Source: Crotalaria pallida
Taxonomy: Eukaryota > Streptophyta > Magnoliopsida > Fabales > Fabaceae
DNA length: 64,000 nt
Direction of reading: 5' to 3'
Assembly (NCBI GenBank): GCA_037953625.1
Contig: CM075651.1
Span: forward strand, 159,721,501-159,785,500
Shown here: piece by piece, positions 21,556 through 33,265 of the stretch
Position numbering within the stretch: position 1 is the first letter of the stretch
Layout of the letters: the number at the start of each line of letters is the position of its first letter
The notes under the pieces: generated by a model
Databases searched by the model: none
What the model was told of the DNA's origin: nothing
Seen by the model: only the letters and a program-made list of their open reading frames with translations
Made by a program: the position numbers and the translations under genes

Positions 21556-24262
21556 TCACCCTCTCTTCCTTCTCTTATTCCATTCAAAAGAAGAATCAGA
21601 CGACGGACTGGAAATATCAGAAACAGACATTTTTCTTGTGAGCCTTTCAACTGAAGATCTTTTCTGCTGTCTTCTATGAGCTTGATCATCATTATCATCA
21701 TCGTCGTCGTCATTGTCTGAGAGCACAATAATGTTCTTATGTACCAATGGTGATCTTCCTGTGCCTGGCATAGAAGAGATATGCTAAAGCTTACACAACA
21801 TAACACTTGCCAACACAATACTTCAAGTAATTGAAAATACAGCATTTTCATCAAATTCAAGTGATATAAACAGCAGGGCAGCATGTAATCTTGTTTGTAT
21901 AGAACTATTTGTATGAGTTTTTTATTGCCTGCTTTCTTTCATTCTTTCTTTGGATTTTGTGAAAAAAGAAAAATTAACAAAGCAAATATGCTTTGCAGTT
22001 CTCCAACAAAAATCTCATTGAATACCACAACCAGGACCCTCCAAATCTAACAATGAGCTGTACATAAAAAGGGAGACAAAAGGAACAATACCGTGTTTGA
22101 CAAAAGATAACAAAGGAAAACCAGCCTTTGGCTTCTCTGCACAAGTAGACACCTTAGGCTATTCTCTCTAAATATATAATATTCTTGAGTAAACTTGATG
22201 GTTCAGACTTCAACCTTGTGGTAAGCTTAATTATGGCATTTTTCACTATAAAGATAAGACTGGATGACATGATCAGTTTACGTTCTCAAATAGCACCAAA
22301 TTATTTATTTAATAGATGAGTATATATTGTACTAGTATATATTATTAAAACGCTAGCCCTTACAGTATTTTCATGTAATCTAGCACAATGACTACTTAAA
22401 CCATTTGGACCTGTAGCCTTACCAGTTACATGAAGTTATTAAGACAAGGCATTTTTGGGGTCAGAAACCTTGACCATTGATTGAGTGTTAAAATGAGACC
22501 ATCGGTTGCGACAATATTGCTCACAAATTGAAAAGTAGGTTTCATTGTGAAGCATATTGTTATTTAAAAGGGCCTCTTGTATTTATGTTGGATGTCTCAA
22601 TTGTTGTGAATTTCTTACTGAAGTTCTTGCTGAAAGTAACTCAAGCAAGGGATTTTTAAGACTCCACGGATGAAGAAGGAAAGCTGAAGGCAAGTGGGAT
22701 GAACGGCCAAGGAAGTTCGTAAATCGTAATGAAGAATATTTGGGCACCGATTTCGTGGTTAACAGAACTAACAGTTGCAACTCGCGACCTGTGGTCAGGG
22801 TGTGGAGATGGATTGGCAAAAGCTAACAGAACTAACATGTACCGGTCCTATTAACCACCGATTGCAAGCAGGGTCAGAGTCACCTAACCCCTGCATGGTG
22901 GAGCTATTCTCAAAGTCTCAAACCCATAAAAAACCAATATCACCCAAGAAGTGTGCCTGTGCCATCACCATTGCGGAGGCCCAGATTTGCAAAGCCATTG
23001 ACATCAATTACATCAAAGAAAGCTAGGTGTCTGCTGTAGTAGACTAATAGACTACCAAAATTTGGTAAATACAGAAACATGATTTTAGGAGAAGCCCTCA
23101 ACAGGCATTACCTTGTATCTAGTTGCTTCAACTTGGATGAAATAAATTGGATTAAAATTGGTTTTTGTGTATGGAACTTGGGTATTCTACCACTTTTTTT
23201 ATTACTACAGCAATTTGTTAGTGCCCTGTGAAATCAGTATTTTTACTCATAATACCCTAATACCAATTGAAACCAAACTAAATGTGTTTCATCTCAACAC
23301 TTATATCTAGTTCAGTACTTTCAAAGTAGCATCCAAACAACGCAATCAACGATATTCTATTCTACGAAAGAAGCATGCGGAATTTGCATACCTGATGCAC
23401 CTGGAGCATCCTTGTTCACTTTGTGAGTATCTCCTTTTCTTCGAAAAGGAATAGAGCTACCTCCATTGCAGCCACCAACATCCATTTCATTAAACTCTTC
23501 TAGCTCTTCAGGTTCACCCTTTGGCTCCTTCCACTTACCACATTTAGAGTCATCGTCCACATTCTTCAAAAGCTTTACATCATTCTCAATCTTCGTAACC
23601 TTTTCATTCAGTTCCAAAAATTTACGCTCTTTAGATTCCACCAATGCCACAAGCCCTTGTTTCTCATCCAACAATCTTGTATTAAGAGCCCTTAACTCAT
23701 CAATAACACACTTGTCATTCTTCAATGCTTCCTCCAATTCATTGTTTCTACTCCTAAGTGCTTCCAAAGCAATCTTATCATCTTCCCAACTCTTCTTCCT
23801 TGCTTCAAGTTCAACCCTTTCATCTGCCCATTTTGTCTTCAACTCCTTAAGCTTGCAATTTTCATCCAATAATCCAATGTTCTTCTCCTTTAACTCTTTA
23901 ATAGTTTCCATATGAACCAACTCATTTTCCTTCACTTCCTTCAACAATTTCTCATACAACTCTTGTGCCCTCTTCCCCTTTTGAAATTGTTCCTCCCTCT
24001 TGTTAAGATCTTCCTCAGCTTGAATCTTATTAAACCTTTCCGACTCAAACTTCAGTTGTAGTGAAGCAATGTCGGCTTTGAGTTTTGCATCTTTGTCAAC
24101 CAAAACCTTCTCAACGGTGTCAAATTCATCAAAACGGAATGCAGTACGCAAGATAGAAACTAGGTTAGAAACAGTCATATCATTGAGGTTTGGTTTGGGG
24201 GGAGAAGTTCCAAAACCGGGTGGTGGGGGAATCCCAGGTTTGGTTTCAGGTTGCAAATCCAT
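21556..24262 (-). CDS. Coiled-coil protein with SIM-like motif and basic tail, paralog 2 (357 aa)
   Basis: Same family as paralog 1, function unrecognised. Exon 1 is 24262-23392 and exon 2 is 21758-21556, with a phase-1 join at the same place. The N-terminus is MDLQPETKPGIPPPPGFG, then NLNDMTVSNLVSILRTAF and a predicted coiled coil from about residue 45 to 240, with an acidic EPEELEEFNEMDVGG segment before the splice. Exon 2 gives NIIVLS (299-304) followed by DNDDDDDDNDD, a good SIM-like match, and ends WNKRRKRG. The 1.6-kb intron shares blocks with the intron of paralog 4. The leader upstream of the ATG contains the conserved family block and GA-rich repeats. A MULE-type element sits about 380 bp upstream. 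Confidence 0.82.
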
Positions 24263-24401
24263 GAAAAAATCCTAAAGATGAAAACTTTGGAAAGAAAAGA
24301 GGAAAAAGGAAAGTGGGGTATGGGGAAAGTTGGAAACTACCGTTTGATCATTAATGGAGGAGGATGATGGCAATGTGGGGTAGCTGTGACGTTATAGAAT
24401 A

Positions 24402-24432
<31 letters not shown>

Positions 24433-24640
24433 TGATGATAGTAGTAAAAGAAAATGAAATGAAAGAGAGAAAGAAAGAAAGAAAGAGAGGAAGGAAGGAA
24501 GGAGAAGGGGTTATGGAGCACGCGTCTCTTTCTGAAACACGCTTCTGACTCTGTTGACTACAACACTCTCTGCAGTTTACTCTTCTCTCTGCTTCTCTTC
24601 CCCTTTTGTATCAGTTCCAAATTTGCAATCCTTGTTATTT

Positions 24641-25130
24641 GGCTTACTTATGATTTTGCTCCAAAAGTTGAATGTGTTTTTATTTTAGTTCTTAGAAATT
24701 ATTTTGATCGGACTAATTCTTAATTTTTCAAACATTTTGGTTTTGGTCTCACCGTTACAAAAAAATTAGTTATTTGCTGACCTGGTTAACGAAAATTCAC
24801 ACCAGCTGCCACAGGGAGGGAGGTACTGCCAAATAAGTGATATGACATGGATGATTGCCGCCTATGAACTCAAACTTTTGCGTACGAGACCATTTTGCGT
24901 CCCTGGATTTGTATCACCACGTTATATCATCTATTTGATTTCACTTCACACCACATGGAGTGCTGATATTATGTTTCGCTAGGTAGAGAAACAAATAACA
25001 AATTTTTACTAACGAAGGGGACCAAAACCAAACTGTTTGAAAATTTAAGGAATAGTCGCAATCAAAATAATTTCTAAGGACTAAAACCAAAACACGCTGA
25101 ACTTCCAGGGACTAAAGACATAAATAAGCC
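24641..25130. mobile_element. MULE-type foldback element, 490 bp
   Basis: Starts GGCTTACTTATG and ends CATAAATAAGCC. The arms are long inverted repeats containing TAGAAATTATTTTGATCGGA-type sequence and its inverse. The 9-bp flanks TTGTTATTT (24632-24640) and TTGTCATTT (25131-25139) match at 8 of 9. A relative occurs at 47526-48034, also upstream of an array gene. Confidence 0.75.
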
Positions 25131-25139
25131 TTGTCATTT

Positions 25140-25829
25140 TACTTGTTTCTTAAAGAGAAAATATGTTGTAGGGTAAAAGATTTTTTTTAAAAAAAAAAAT
25201 ATTTCTAGTATATAACCTAATTTTGAGATGTTGCTATACAATTTTATATTGGATAATGATATTTTGTCACATAATATACAATTTTGACTTTCTTAATAAT
25301 GATATAACAATAATATGTCAAGTAGCAAAATACTATTGGTCCAACATAAAGTTGCATAACAACAATCCAAAATCAAGTTGTATGGAAGTAATTCCCTTTA
25401 ATGCAATCAATCAATGTATCATTCACAACTGTTTTATAGTAAAAAATTAATGAAAATAATGATAATTGTTAGAGTATTCTCTTGGTTTCAATTTTTATGT
25501 AGTTTTAAAATTTTCAATTTTTTCTAAATTATCTGTAGTTTTAAAAATTTAATGGTGTATTAATTAGTTTTCTTTTTTCAGCTTCAACATGGCTTCAAAA
25601 CATTTTGAAAAATATGAAATGTAAGATAATTAATATGGTGTGAAAATAATATAGTAAAATTGTTTTATCATTCTCTTGAAAATTAAAGTATTAAATTATT
25701 TTCTTAATTCGTATGGAATTTCTAAAACGACAAAAACACTGAAAATCTGGAATATTATTGTTAGTGTACACAAATAATTTTTTTTAAAAATATTTCCACA
25801 TGTTTTTTAAGGTATAGAAAATATAAGAA

Positions 25830-25865
<36 letters not shown>

Positions 25866-26294
25866 TTAATAATATAATGTGAAAAAAAATTTAAAATGTA
25901 AAAAAAAGTGTAAAAAAAAAGTTGTAAGAATATAAATTAAAGTTTTTTTTTAATATTAAAAAATTGTATTGGAAAATGAGTAGTACTCTACTAACCCCGT
26001 TTTTTCCAATGGGGTTATATCGGAATATTTTTTGATACTCCCGAGTCGAAAAAATGCATTTTTCGACTTTAAAAATGAATCTTTTAATAAAAAAATATTC
26101 AGAAAAATGCATTTTTCTACTCGGGGGTATCGAAAAATATTCAGACAAAACCCATCGAAAAAGGGTTTGGGGACTAAAACTCTTGGAAAATAGGGGAAGT
26201 AGTACCGTACTAAATTAGGAAAAAAATATAGTTTTGTTATTTTTAAAAAAAATTAATGATAGATTAATTATTATTTTTACAATTCTATACTTAA
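25140..26294. other. AT-rich intergenic with a foldback at 25985-26170
   Basis: No gene. A (TA)n run lies at 25832-25860. A palindromic repeat occupies about 25985-26170: the left arm includes TTGATACTCCCGAGTCGAAA and the right arm its inverse, TTTCTACTCGGGGGTATCGA, on either side of paired AAAAATGCATTTTT words. Its family is unknown. Confidence 0.55.
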
Positions 26295-27692
26295 CTAGCT
26301 CTTACCCCGTTCAATGCACGGGTTATTGATATTTTTATTTTTTTATTTAAATATTTTAAATTAAAGATTATTATTATTTTTATTATAAAGTAAAGATTAT
26401 TATCAAACAATAATCAAAAATAATTATATAAAAGGGTAGGAGTTCAAACCAAACCCTACACTTAAAAAAAATTAATGTAAATGATCTTGTTGATAAATTT
26501 TGTACTTCCTCATATGAATTAAAATGTAACACTTTTTATCTCATATATTTCTTATTTATCTTATGCATACTTTGACATTTTTATATATGATTATCGACTT
26601 TATTATGATAAATCAAAATTAAATCAGAATTAAACATTATGATCTTTTTTGTTTGATGATATTATGAGATAAATCTTATATTTAAGTGATGAATATTGTT
26701 TTTTTTACAATTAGTTTTTTTTAAATATGATTATCACATTTATTCTTATTAATCATAATTAAATATTTTATCTTTTCATCGATTATTTTATCTCAAGTTA
26801 ATAATAAGATTGAATCCTAAAAATCTTTATTCTTATTGTTCTAATCATTTTGATTTAAATTTCTTTTGAAAAGATGATGTCATCTATTAGCGAGCAATTG
26901 AATATTTGTCATTAAAGCTTAGAAATAGAAGAATAGACGCATGAGGAAGACTATTTTTTTGGAACTTAACAATATAAAAAAAAATTAATATAAAAATCAA
27001 CAACAACATAACATAGAAAAGATTTAATAATATAAATCTTTATATTAAATACAACAACAATATAACATAGAAAGGATTTAATAATAGATAAATTAATATT
27101 TTTATATGATTATCAACTTTATTATGATAATTAAAAACAAATCAAAATTAAATATTTTGATCTTTTTTGTTTAATGGTATTATGAGAAAATTTAAGGATA
27201 AATTGGAATATCCATTATTTCATAGAACATTAAGACGACATTGAAATTGTTATTTTTGACTATCTTGATTAACACACTGCACTTTATTATGAATATAATG
27301 TTGGCTCTTTTCTTTTATATATTTAATATTATATTTGTCTATGTATAGATGAGTATTAAATTAATGTATTCCTTATTTAGTTGATCGATGAATTAATATT
27401 ATGATTAATTATTAGAGTGAAATGAAAATTAAACTTTTTTATATTTTTTTTGTTTGATGGTACTATGAGTAGATTTAAAGATAAATCAAAATATTTTCTA
27501 TTGCATAAGACATGATAATTTAACATATTTTAAATATAATTATCACATCTAATATGAAAAATTATATATAATTAAACCAAAATTATACATTCTGATTTTT
27601 TTATTGGATAATATTATAAGATATTTCTTATATTTATTTGATGGATAAATTAATATTTTTTACCATTAATATTTTTTTAATATAATTATCAC

Positions 27693-27694
<2 letters not shown>

Positions 27695-27735
<41 letters not shown>
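27695..27735. repeat. (ATT)n microsatellite
   Basis: About 40 bp of ATT repeats within the Helitron. Confidence 0.9.
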
Positions 27736-27737
<2 letters not shown>

Positions 27738-27954
27738 TATTTAAATATTTTGATCTTTTTCATCGTTTATCTTATCTCATGACAAAAACGGAAAAAAATC
27801 ATAAATAAATCGAAAAACATTGTTTCTTCAAATAGGCAAAAGACTCACCAAAATTATTTCTCACCGAAATTTCAAAAAAAAAAACAACTTACCAAGGTCA
27901 TGCTCTTGTTTGAAGTAACTCATTGATGTTATTCTTCCTGAAATTAGCATTAAG

Positions 27955-28149
27955 CAAAAGTCAATTAAAAGTATAACAAAATATGCATCATCTAATAAGT
28001 AATTCATCAAACACTCAAAAATCAAAATTAAGAGCTCTAAGTAGAGGAATAAACAAAAGTCAATTAAAAGTATAACAAAATATGGTTCATCTAATAAGTA
28101 ATTCATCAAACACTCAAAAATCAAAATTAAGAGCTTTAAGTAGAGGAAT
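27955..28149. repeat. 99-bp direct tandem duplication inside the Helitron
   Basis: Two head-to-tail copies, starting at 27955 and 28054, begin CAAAAGTCAATTAAAAGTAT and differ at only a few positions. They lie near the 5' (TC) end of the Helitron. Confidence 0.9.
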
Positions 28150-29145
28150 GAGGGAAAAAATAAAAATAAAAGAAAGAGTTTGGAGAAGAGAATTCTGAGA
28201 ATTAGATAGAACTTTAAAAATTGAATGGGAGAGCCTATTATATATATATATATAGTGATTTTTTTAATATTTTTTAAATATTTTTGTTGAGGATAATGAT
28301 TTGTTCAACAAATTGAGGATAATGATTTCACATACAGATAATGATTATATAAATTTAAATAATTAATTTAATTTCAAATTATAATTTTGGTTAGAGATAA
28401 TGTTATTTACCTACAAACATATGATGATTAAATAAATTTAAATAATTTATTTAATTTTAAATTGTAATTTTGATTAGAGATAATGATTATCTACCTACAA
28501 ATTCTCTGGTGCGAGGAAAGCTTCACGGGACAAACGTTGTATCTTGAAAATTTCTCCGGCAAACGTGGTGCCTCGAAAAGGGATTCTTTTATATATAGAT
28601 AGTAGATTACTAATGATAATTAGTGTCAAATTAATTATGAAAAAATGGTAAAAGGTAAATCATGTAAAAAAAGAAAACTCCTACGAAATAATCTTAAACA
28701 GTCATATTAATTATACTCATTAATTTATGTGCTACAATTTTAAAGGACTTAAATTCCCTTGATTTTTTATAAGTCATTTTACTAAATTACTAAATAAAAA
28801 AAAGTTAGTTGAATTTAGTTAATTTTTTTCATTACTTAAAAAAATTATGACATAACAATTTTATCCTCGTCTAATATTAAAATATTTCATGATTGATATT
28901 TTTGAAACCAACAAAATTTTAATTTAATCTCAAGGGATTATTGAAGAAAAATAAAATGATTAGTCTAATGCCATTTGTTTCATATTTGATTTTCTTAATT
29001 ATTGTTATAAAAGCATTATTTCTCAACTGCAATTGTGTAATTACATTTTTATTTTTTATTAACCTATTATAGTTTTATAAAATAAAATTCTAGGACCAAA
29101 GGAAGTATATCATTAATATAAATTATTTTTATTTAAAAAATAAAG

Positions 29146-29415
29146 AGTAAAATATCAATTTGATCCTTGATATTTTTTTTACTGTACCAATTTAGTCCTG
29201 GAAATATATAAATATCTAATTGATGTTTTCACGCTGTAATTTGGTCGTTGAAATTTTCGGACGTATCAATTTGATCATTGAAACATGAAAATTTTGAGAG
29301 GCCAAATTGATAATTGCAAAAACATTAGGAACTAAATTAATATTTATAAATTTTCAAGAACTAAATATATATACTGAAAAATCATTAGGGACAAAGTTGG
29401 TACTTTCCTCTAAAA
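29146..29415. repeat. Foldback repeat, probably MULE-like
   Basis: The left arm AGAGTAAAATATCAATTTGA and the right arm (reverse complement AGAGGAAAGTACCAACTTTG) are imperfect inverse copies carrying the TAGTCCTGG/AGGGACAAA motif seen in the other foldbacks here. No convincing 9-bp target duplication was found. The flanking interval 28607-29145 is AT-rich with no gene. Confidence 0.5.
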
Positions 29416-29542
29416 TTAGTAACTATTGACAATGATTAATAATTTGCAAAAAAAACTTTAATTTAAATTGTTAATACACTGTTCATTTTTATTCTTTTAA
29501 TATCTACATTTTTTTTAAGGGACTTAAAATTCTAATCACTTT

Positions 29543-29733
29543 ACCAACAAAACCCAGCACAGTTGGTAGATAGCTGAGTTCCTTAAGATGATGTCAGGGG
29601 TTCGATCCCTGTCGTGGGCATGGAAAATACTTTGTTGGTAGAGGCAAAACCCACTTCGGTGATCTCTACACCTCGAAGGGGATTAGTCTTCGGCTGTCGG
29701 CTGGGGATACCCTTGGTGTACAAAAAAAATAAT
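29543..29733 (+). mobile_element. tRNA-derived SINE
   Basis: About 191 bp. A box-A-like region (TTGGTAGATAGCTGAG) is followed by a box-B-like GGGTTCGATCCCTGTCG, then a body ending GGGGATACCCTTGGTGTAC and a short A-rich tail. It is flanked by a perfect 13-bp duplication TTCTAATCACTTT at 29530-29542 and 29734-29746, showing L1-type insertion. Confidence 0.9.
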
Positions 29734-29746
29734 TTCTAATCACTTT

Positions 29747-32263
29747 TTGAAAAAAAAAATTAGGGGGAGAAAGACAAGTTTAAAAAAAAAAGTTTTTTTC
29801 TGACGGCTTTCAAGCTGTACGTACGTTAGATGGCATTATAATGCTATTCCATTCAAAGAAAAATTATTTAGAGATTTATATGCAAATTTACACATAAAAT
29901 TATTTACACATAAAAAATTATAACATCTGTATTTTATATTTTTATATTTTATTTCTTAATTTAAGAAATAATAAATGTCAAAATTTTATGTATATGTTTA
30001 TATATAAAATTCTTTATGTATAAATTCTTTATGTATAAATTTCTCTATCATTTCTCTACCCGAAAAATATTACTATTAACGTGGGAACTCTTTTACAGTC
30101 AAATCGATAGGTAAAGTTGGGAGTTATTTAATGTTATAATTAAGAGGTTTAAATTTTGAGTTTTTAATTTAAACCATACAACACTCTTCTCATTTTCTCC
30201 TACGGCCTCCTATGAGCCTTTCCTCGACCCCAAAAATAAAATAAAATTAGTGTTAAAATAAATTTAACAAAATTAAAATTTCTAGAGATTTAGACTCCAA
30301 ACCCCACTTTTTAAATCCCAATCCCAAAAAATAAATAAATAAATAATAATAATAATAATAATAATAATAATCCCAAAAATACCCTAATTCAAAAATTCCC
30401 AAACCCCATTTTCTTTCTCTCCCACACCCAAATCTTCCTCTAACATCACAATCACTGTCTCATCCCTAGTTATTGAAGCTCGCCAAAGAAGATCAGAACA
30501 TAGCCTCCCATTCCCCGCATGGAAGTCCCTTTTCCCTTCATCATTTTTCTCTGATTTCATAAAATTTCGACACTAACTTGTCGAAACAACTTCGGTTAAA
30601 AAAAAAAAGGAAATAGAAAAAGATCACCTCCAACAACACATAAACAAACTTCAATAAAACGATATTGAAATGTGAGCGAGGGAAATGTGCTTTTTTTTTT
30701 CCGGAAGATTTCTTTCTTACTAAAATGATAAAAATATTTGAGGGGTTTGGGAATATGGGATAGGAAGATGGAAAGTTTTTGAAGTTGCTTGGGTAGGAAG
30801 ATGGAGAGGGTGTGGGGTTTGAGATTTTGAGATTTGGGACTTGAATTTGAATAGGAAGAGGGTTTGGAAGTTTGGAAAGAAAAAGAGAAGAATGAGTATT
30901 TTTGTCATTTCAAATTTAAAATAGGGGTTGAGGCTAAAACATAGGGTTTGGGACTAATCCTCAAATTTCTAATACCGTGCATCCATGATGCATACGGTAC
31001 ACATGAAGTAAATAAACATAGTATACGGTAGGCTTTGAATTAATCAAGTAAATACAAATATATTGTAACTACCATATCTATAATGGCAATTACAACATGC
31101 ATATAACTTCAAAAGGTGTAAAGTGAGATATAACCTTCATGGTTCTCTATAAATAGAAGAGAAAGGAGCAACACAACACATGGATAAAAAATTAGAAGCA
31201 ATTCAAACAACCCAGCAGAGCCCCTTCAAGTCCCACAAATTTTTCCTTCACAATGAACCTGAACCTGGATGTTCCCTTATCCATCCACAATGGTTTTCCA
31301 TGTTTTTCCTTTAAAAAAATCGCCGGTGACTTCATTTCTTTTTTTTGCGCTGATTTTCTGGTCGCTACAGTCGCCAAGATAGACCAATCCTCAGGCCACC
31401 TTGCAAACGGCTCCTTCTGCTGCTGCACTGCTGCATCAACAACTGCACCTGCTGCTGCAGGGGCCCTCTCTTGACTGGACAGCAGCAGATGGACCTGGCA
31501 CCATGCTCGCCATAATCTGCATGAGCAGCTACGCGTTGCTTCCATTTTCCTGTTGCACGTTGTATGCGTACCTCATTAGGGCTCCATAGGTCGTGAATGA
31601 TGAGCTCCTCTTGTTTTTGCCATAACTGCATAGGTTAACAACTTAACATTAAAAACAATAAAAATGCCAAAAGTAAAGTAAGGTCATATAAATAAACATA
31701 CAACATTTACAATAACCAAAAAATTATGCTCAAGTTGACCTTCGAATAAAGTCATTTGAAAGTCAGTTTAGAGTCAGTATAGTGACTTATCAATATGATT
31801 ATCTGTTTTGGTTTCTAGCTTATTACATTAGCTTTACAACCTGTGTGTTTTCCCCCCTCTTTAGAGTTTATTCAAAATTCAAAATCAACAATTTGAATAT
31901 GCAAAAGACAAGAACACTGGTCCGAGGCAGTGCAATAATTTCTCCTACACCTTTGCTTATACAGTGTTCACATTTGGAAAAGAATTTAATTGAGTGAACG
32001 TAGCACTCCCCCAATTAAACCATTTAGACCACAAGATAAAGTAGATTTAATAGTTCAATGATGTTCCTCACAGCAATAGTCATGACTCGTGACCTAAACC
32101 TTGCCTTTAATAAAGCATGAATCACGGTTCCAGCTACCTACCTATCCAACCAAAGAATAGTCATCAAACACCGACATCTAATTCAATATTTTAAAAATAA
32201 TTAACATCCAAAAAATGCATATCCACAATATAGCTACAAGAGAAGCAAGTAGAATTACCATAC
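29747..32263. other. Intergenic; 3' flank of paralog 3, unassigned sequence at 31190-31640
   Basis: 29747-30960 is AT-rich with an (AAT)n run near 30345-30372 and no gene. At 30970-31140, words such as ACTACCATATCTATAATGGC match the flank downstream of paralog 1, so this was once the 3' flank of the decayed paralog 3. The stretch 31190-31640 has higher GC and overlapping open frames on both strands; I could not recognise a domain. No match to the expected SIM exon was found here. Confidence 0.45.
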
Positions 32264-32943
32264 CTGGAGCATCCTTGTTCACTTTGCTTGAGGACCGCAC
32301 AATGCCAGCACCCAAGAGAGTGGTGAGTGTCTTCATCCAACAATCTTGTGTTCTCGGCCCTCATTTCGTTTTCTGCCGAATTCTTCGCCAATGCCTCCTC
32401 CAATTCATTGTTTCTCTTCCTATGTGCATCCAAAGCACTCTTGTCATCTTCCCTTTCGTCTTATAACTCACGGACTCTAATCCTAAGTACAGGCATAGCA
32501 ATACTATGATTAAGGCAATTTTTCTTCAACTCCTTCTGCTTGCAATTGTCAGCCAGTTCACAGTTCTTAATCCTCAACTCTTTTAACACTATCCATATAA
32601 AGTAGCCTGTAAACCACTTTCCTTCACTCCCTTAATCACATTCTCATAACACTTTTGTGCTCTTTAACCCTTTTGACACAGTTCCTCTTTCTTGAGTTCT
32701 TTCTCAGTATGAAGCTTATCCAACCTCTCCACCTCAATCTTCGCTTGCAGAGAAGCAATCTCCGATGTGAGTCATACATCTCTCACAACCAAAACCTATT
32801 AAACTGTAAAATTCATCAAAATAAAAAGCAGTACGCAATTTAGAAATAAGTTCAGAAACGCTCATATCATTTAAATTTGCATGGTTGCTAGAACCAAAGG
32901 CGGGTGGCGGGGACCTAGATTTGGTTTTGGGTTGGAACTCCAT
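32264..32943 (-). pseudogene. Paralog 3 of the coiled-coil family, decayed exon 1
   Basis: The start MEFQPKTKSRSPPPAFGSSN and the block NLNDMSVSELISKLRTAF match paralog 4 closely. The frame is lost after FYFDEF. Later segments of the same exon are recognisable in shifted frames with in-frame stops (for example in the QKG-(stop) stretch near 32670). The tail NNELEEALAKNSAENEM is readable again at 32430-32350. The GT donor at 32263 is preserved. The conserved leader block is still present at 32955-33010. Its nearest relative is paralog 4, including shared intron sequence, so it probably arose by a recent local duplication. Confidence 0.88.
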
Positions 32944-33265
32944 GAGAAGCTGCTAAAGATGGAAACTTTGAAAGAAAGGAGGGAAAAACAAAGTGGGTTT
33001 TGCAAAGTTGGTTGCTTTTTCGCAAGATAGAAGATGCTGGCAATGGGAAATTTGGTGTGGTGTGTGTGGGTGGGGTCGAGTGGGGTGTTCTGTAGCTATA
33101 GAAAGAGAGTGAGAAGAGGTGAGTTAAGTCATGTTAGAAATAAAACAAAACAAATAAGGTCAAAGAAACATTCATTCAATAGAGTTCAAAATAGTGAAAT
33201 AAGTTTGAACACAAATAAATCCCAACATGAAAGTCAAATACTAATAAACCTAATCAGAAAAAAAT

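Larger units (their letters stand above)
26295..28606 (-). mobile_element. Non-autonomous Helitron, 2312 bp
   Basis: Read on the minus strand it starts TCTACTATCTATATATAAAA at 28606, preceded by A. It ends at 26295 with CTAG followed by T. Just before the end is a hairpin, CCCGTGCATTGAACGGG, then TAAGAG and CTAG. A|TC...CTAG|T with a terminal hairpin and no target duplication is the Helitron pattern. No Rep/helicase gene is present. The interior is very AT-rich with diverged repeats of a segment containing GATCTTTTTTGTTTGATG, and no captured gene is recognised. The open frame 27861-28124 comes from the internal tandem duplication. Confidence 0.8.

Noticed and set aside
27861..28124. 87-aa minus-strand frame with repeated peptides
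   Set aside because: It is produced by the 99-bp tandem duplication in the Helitron and contains no known domain.
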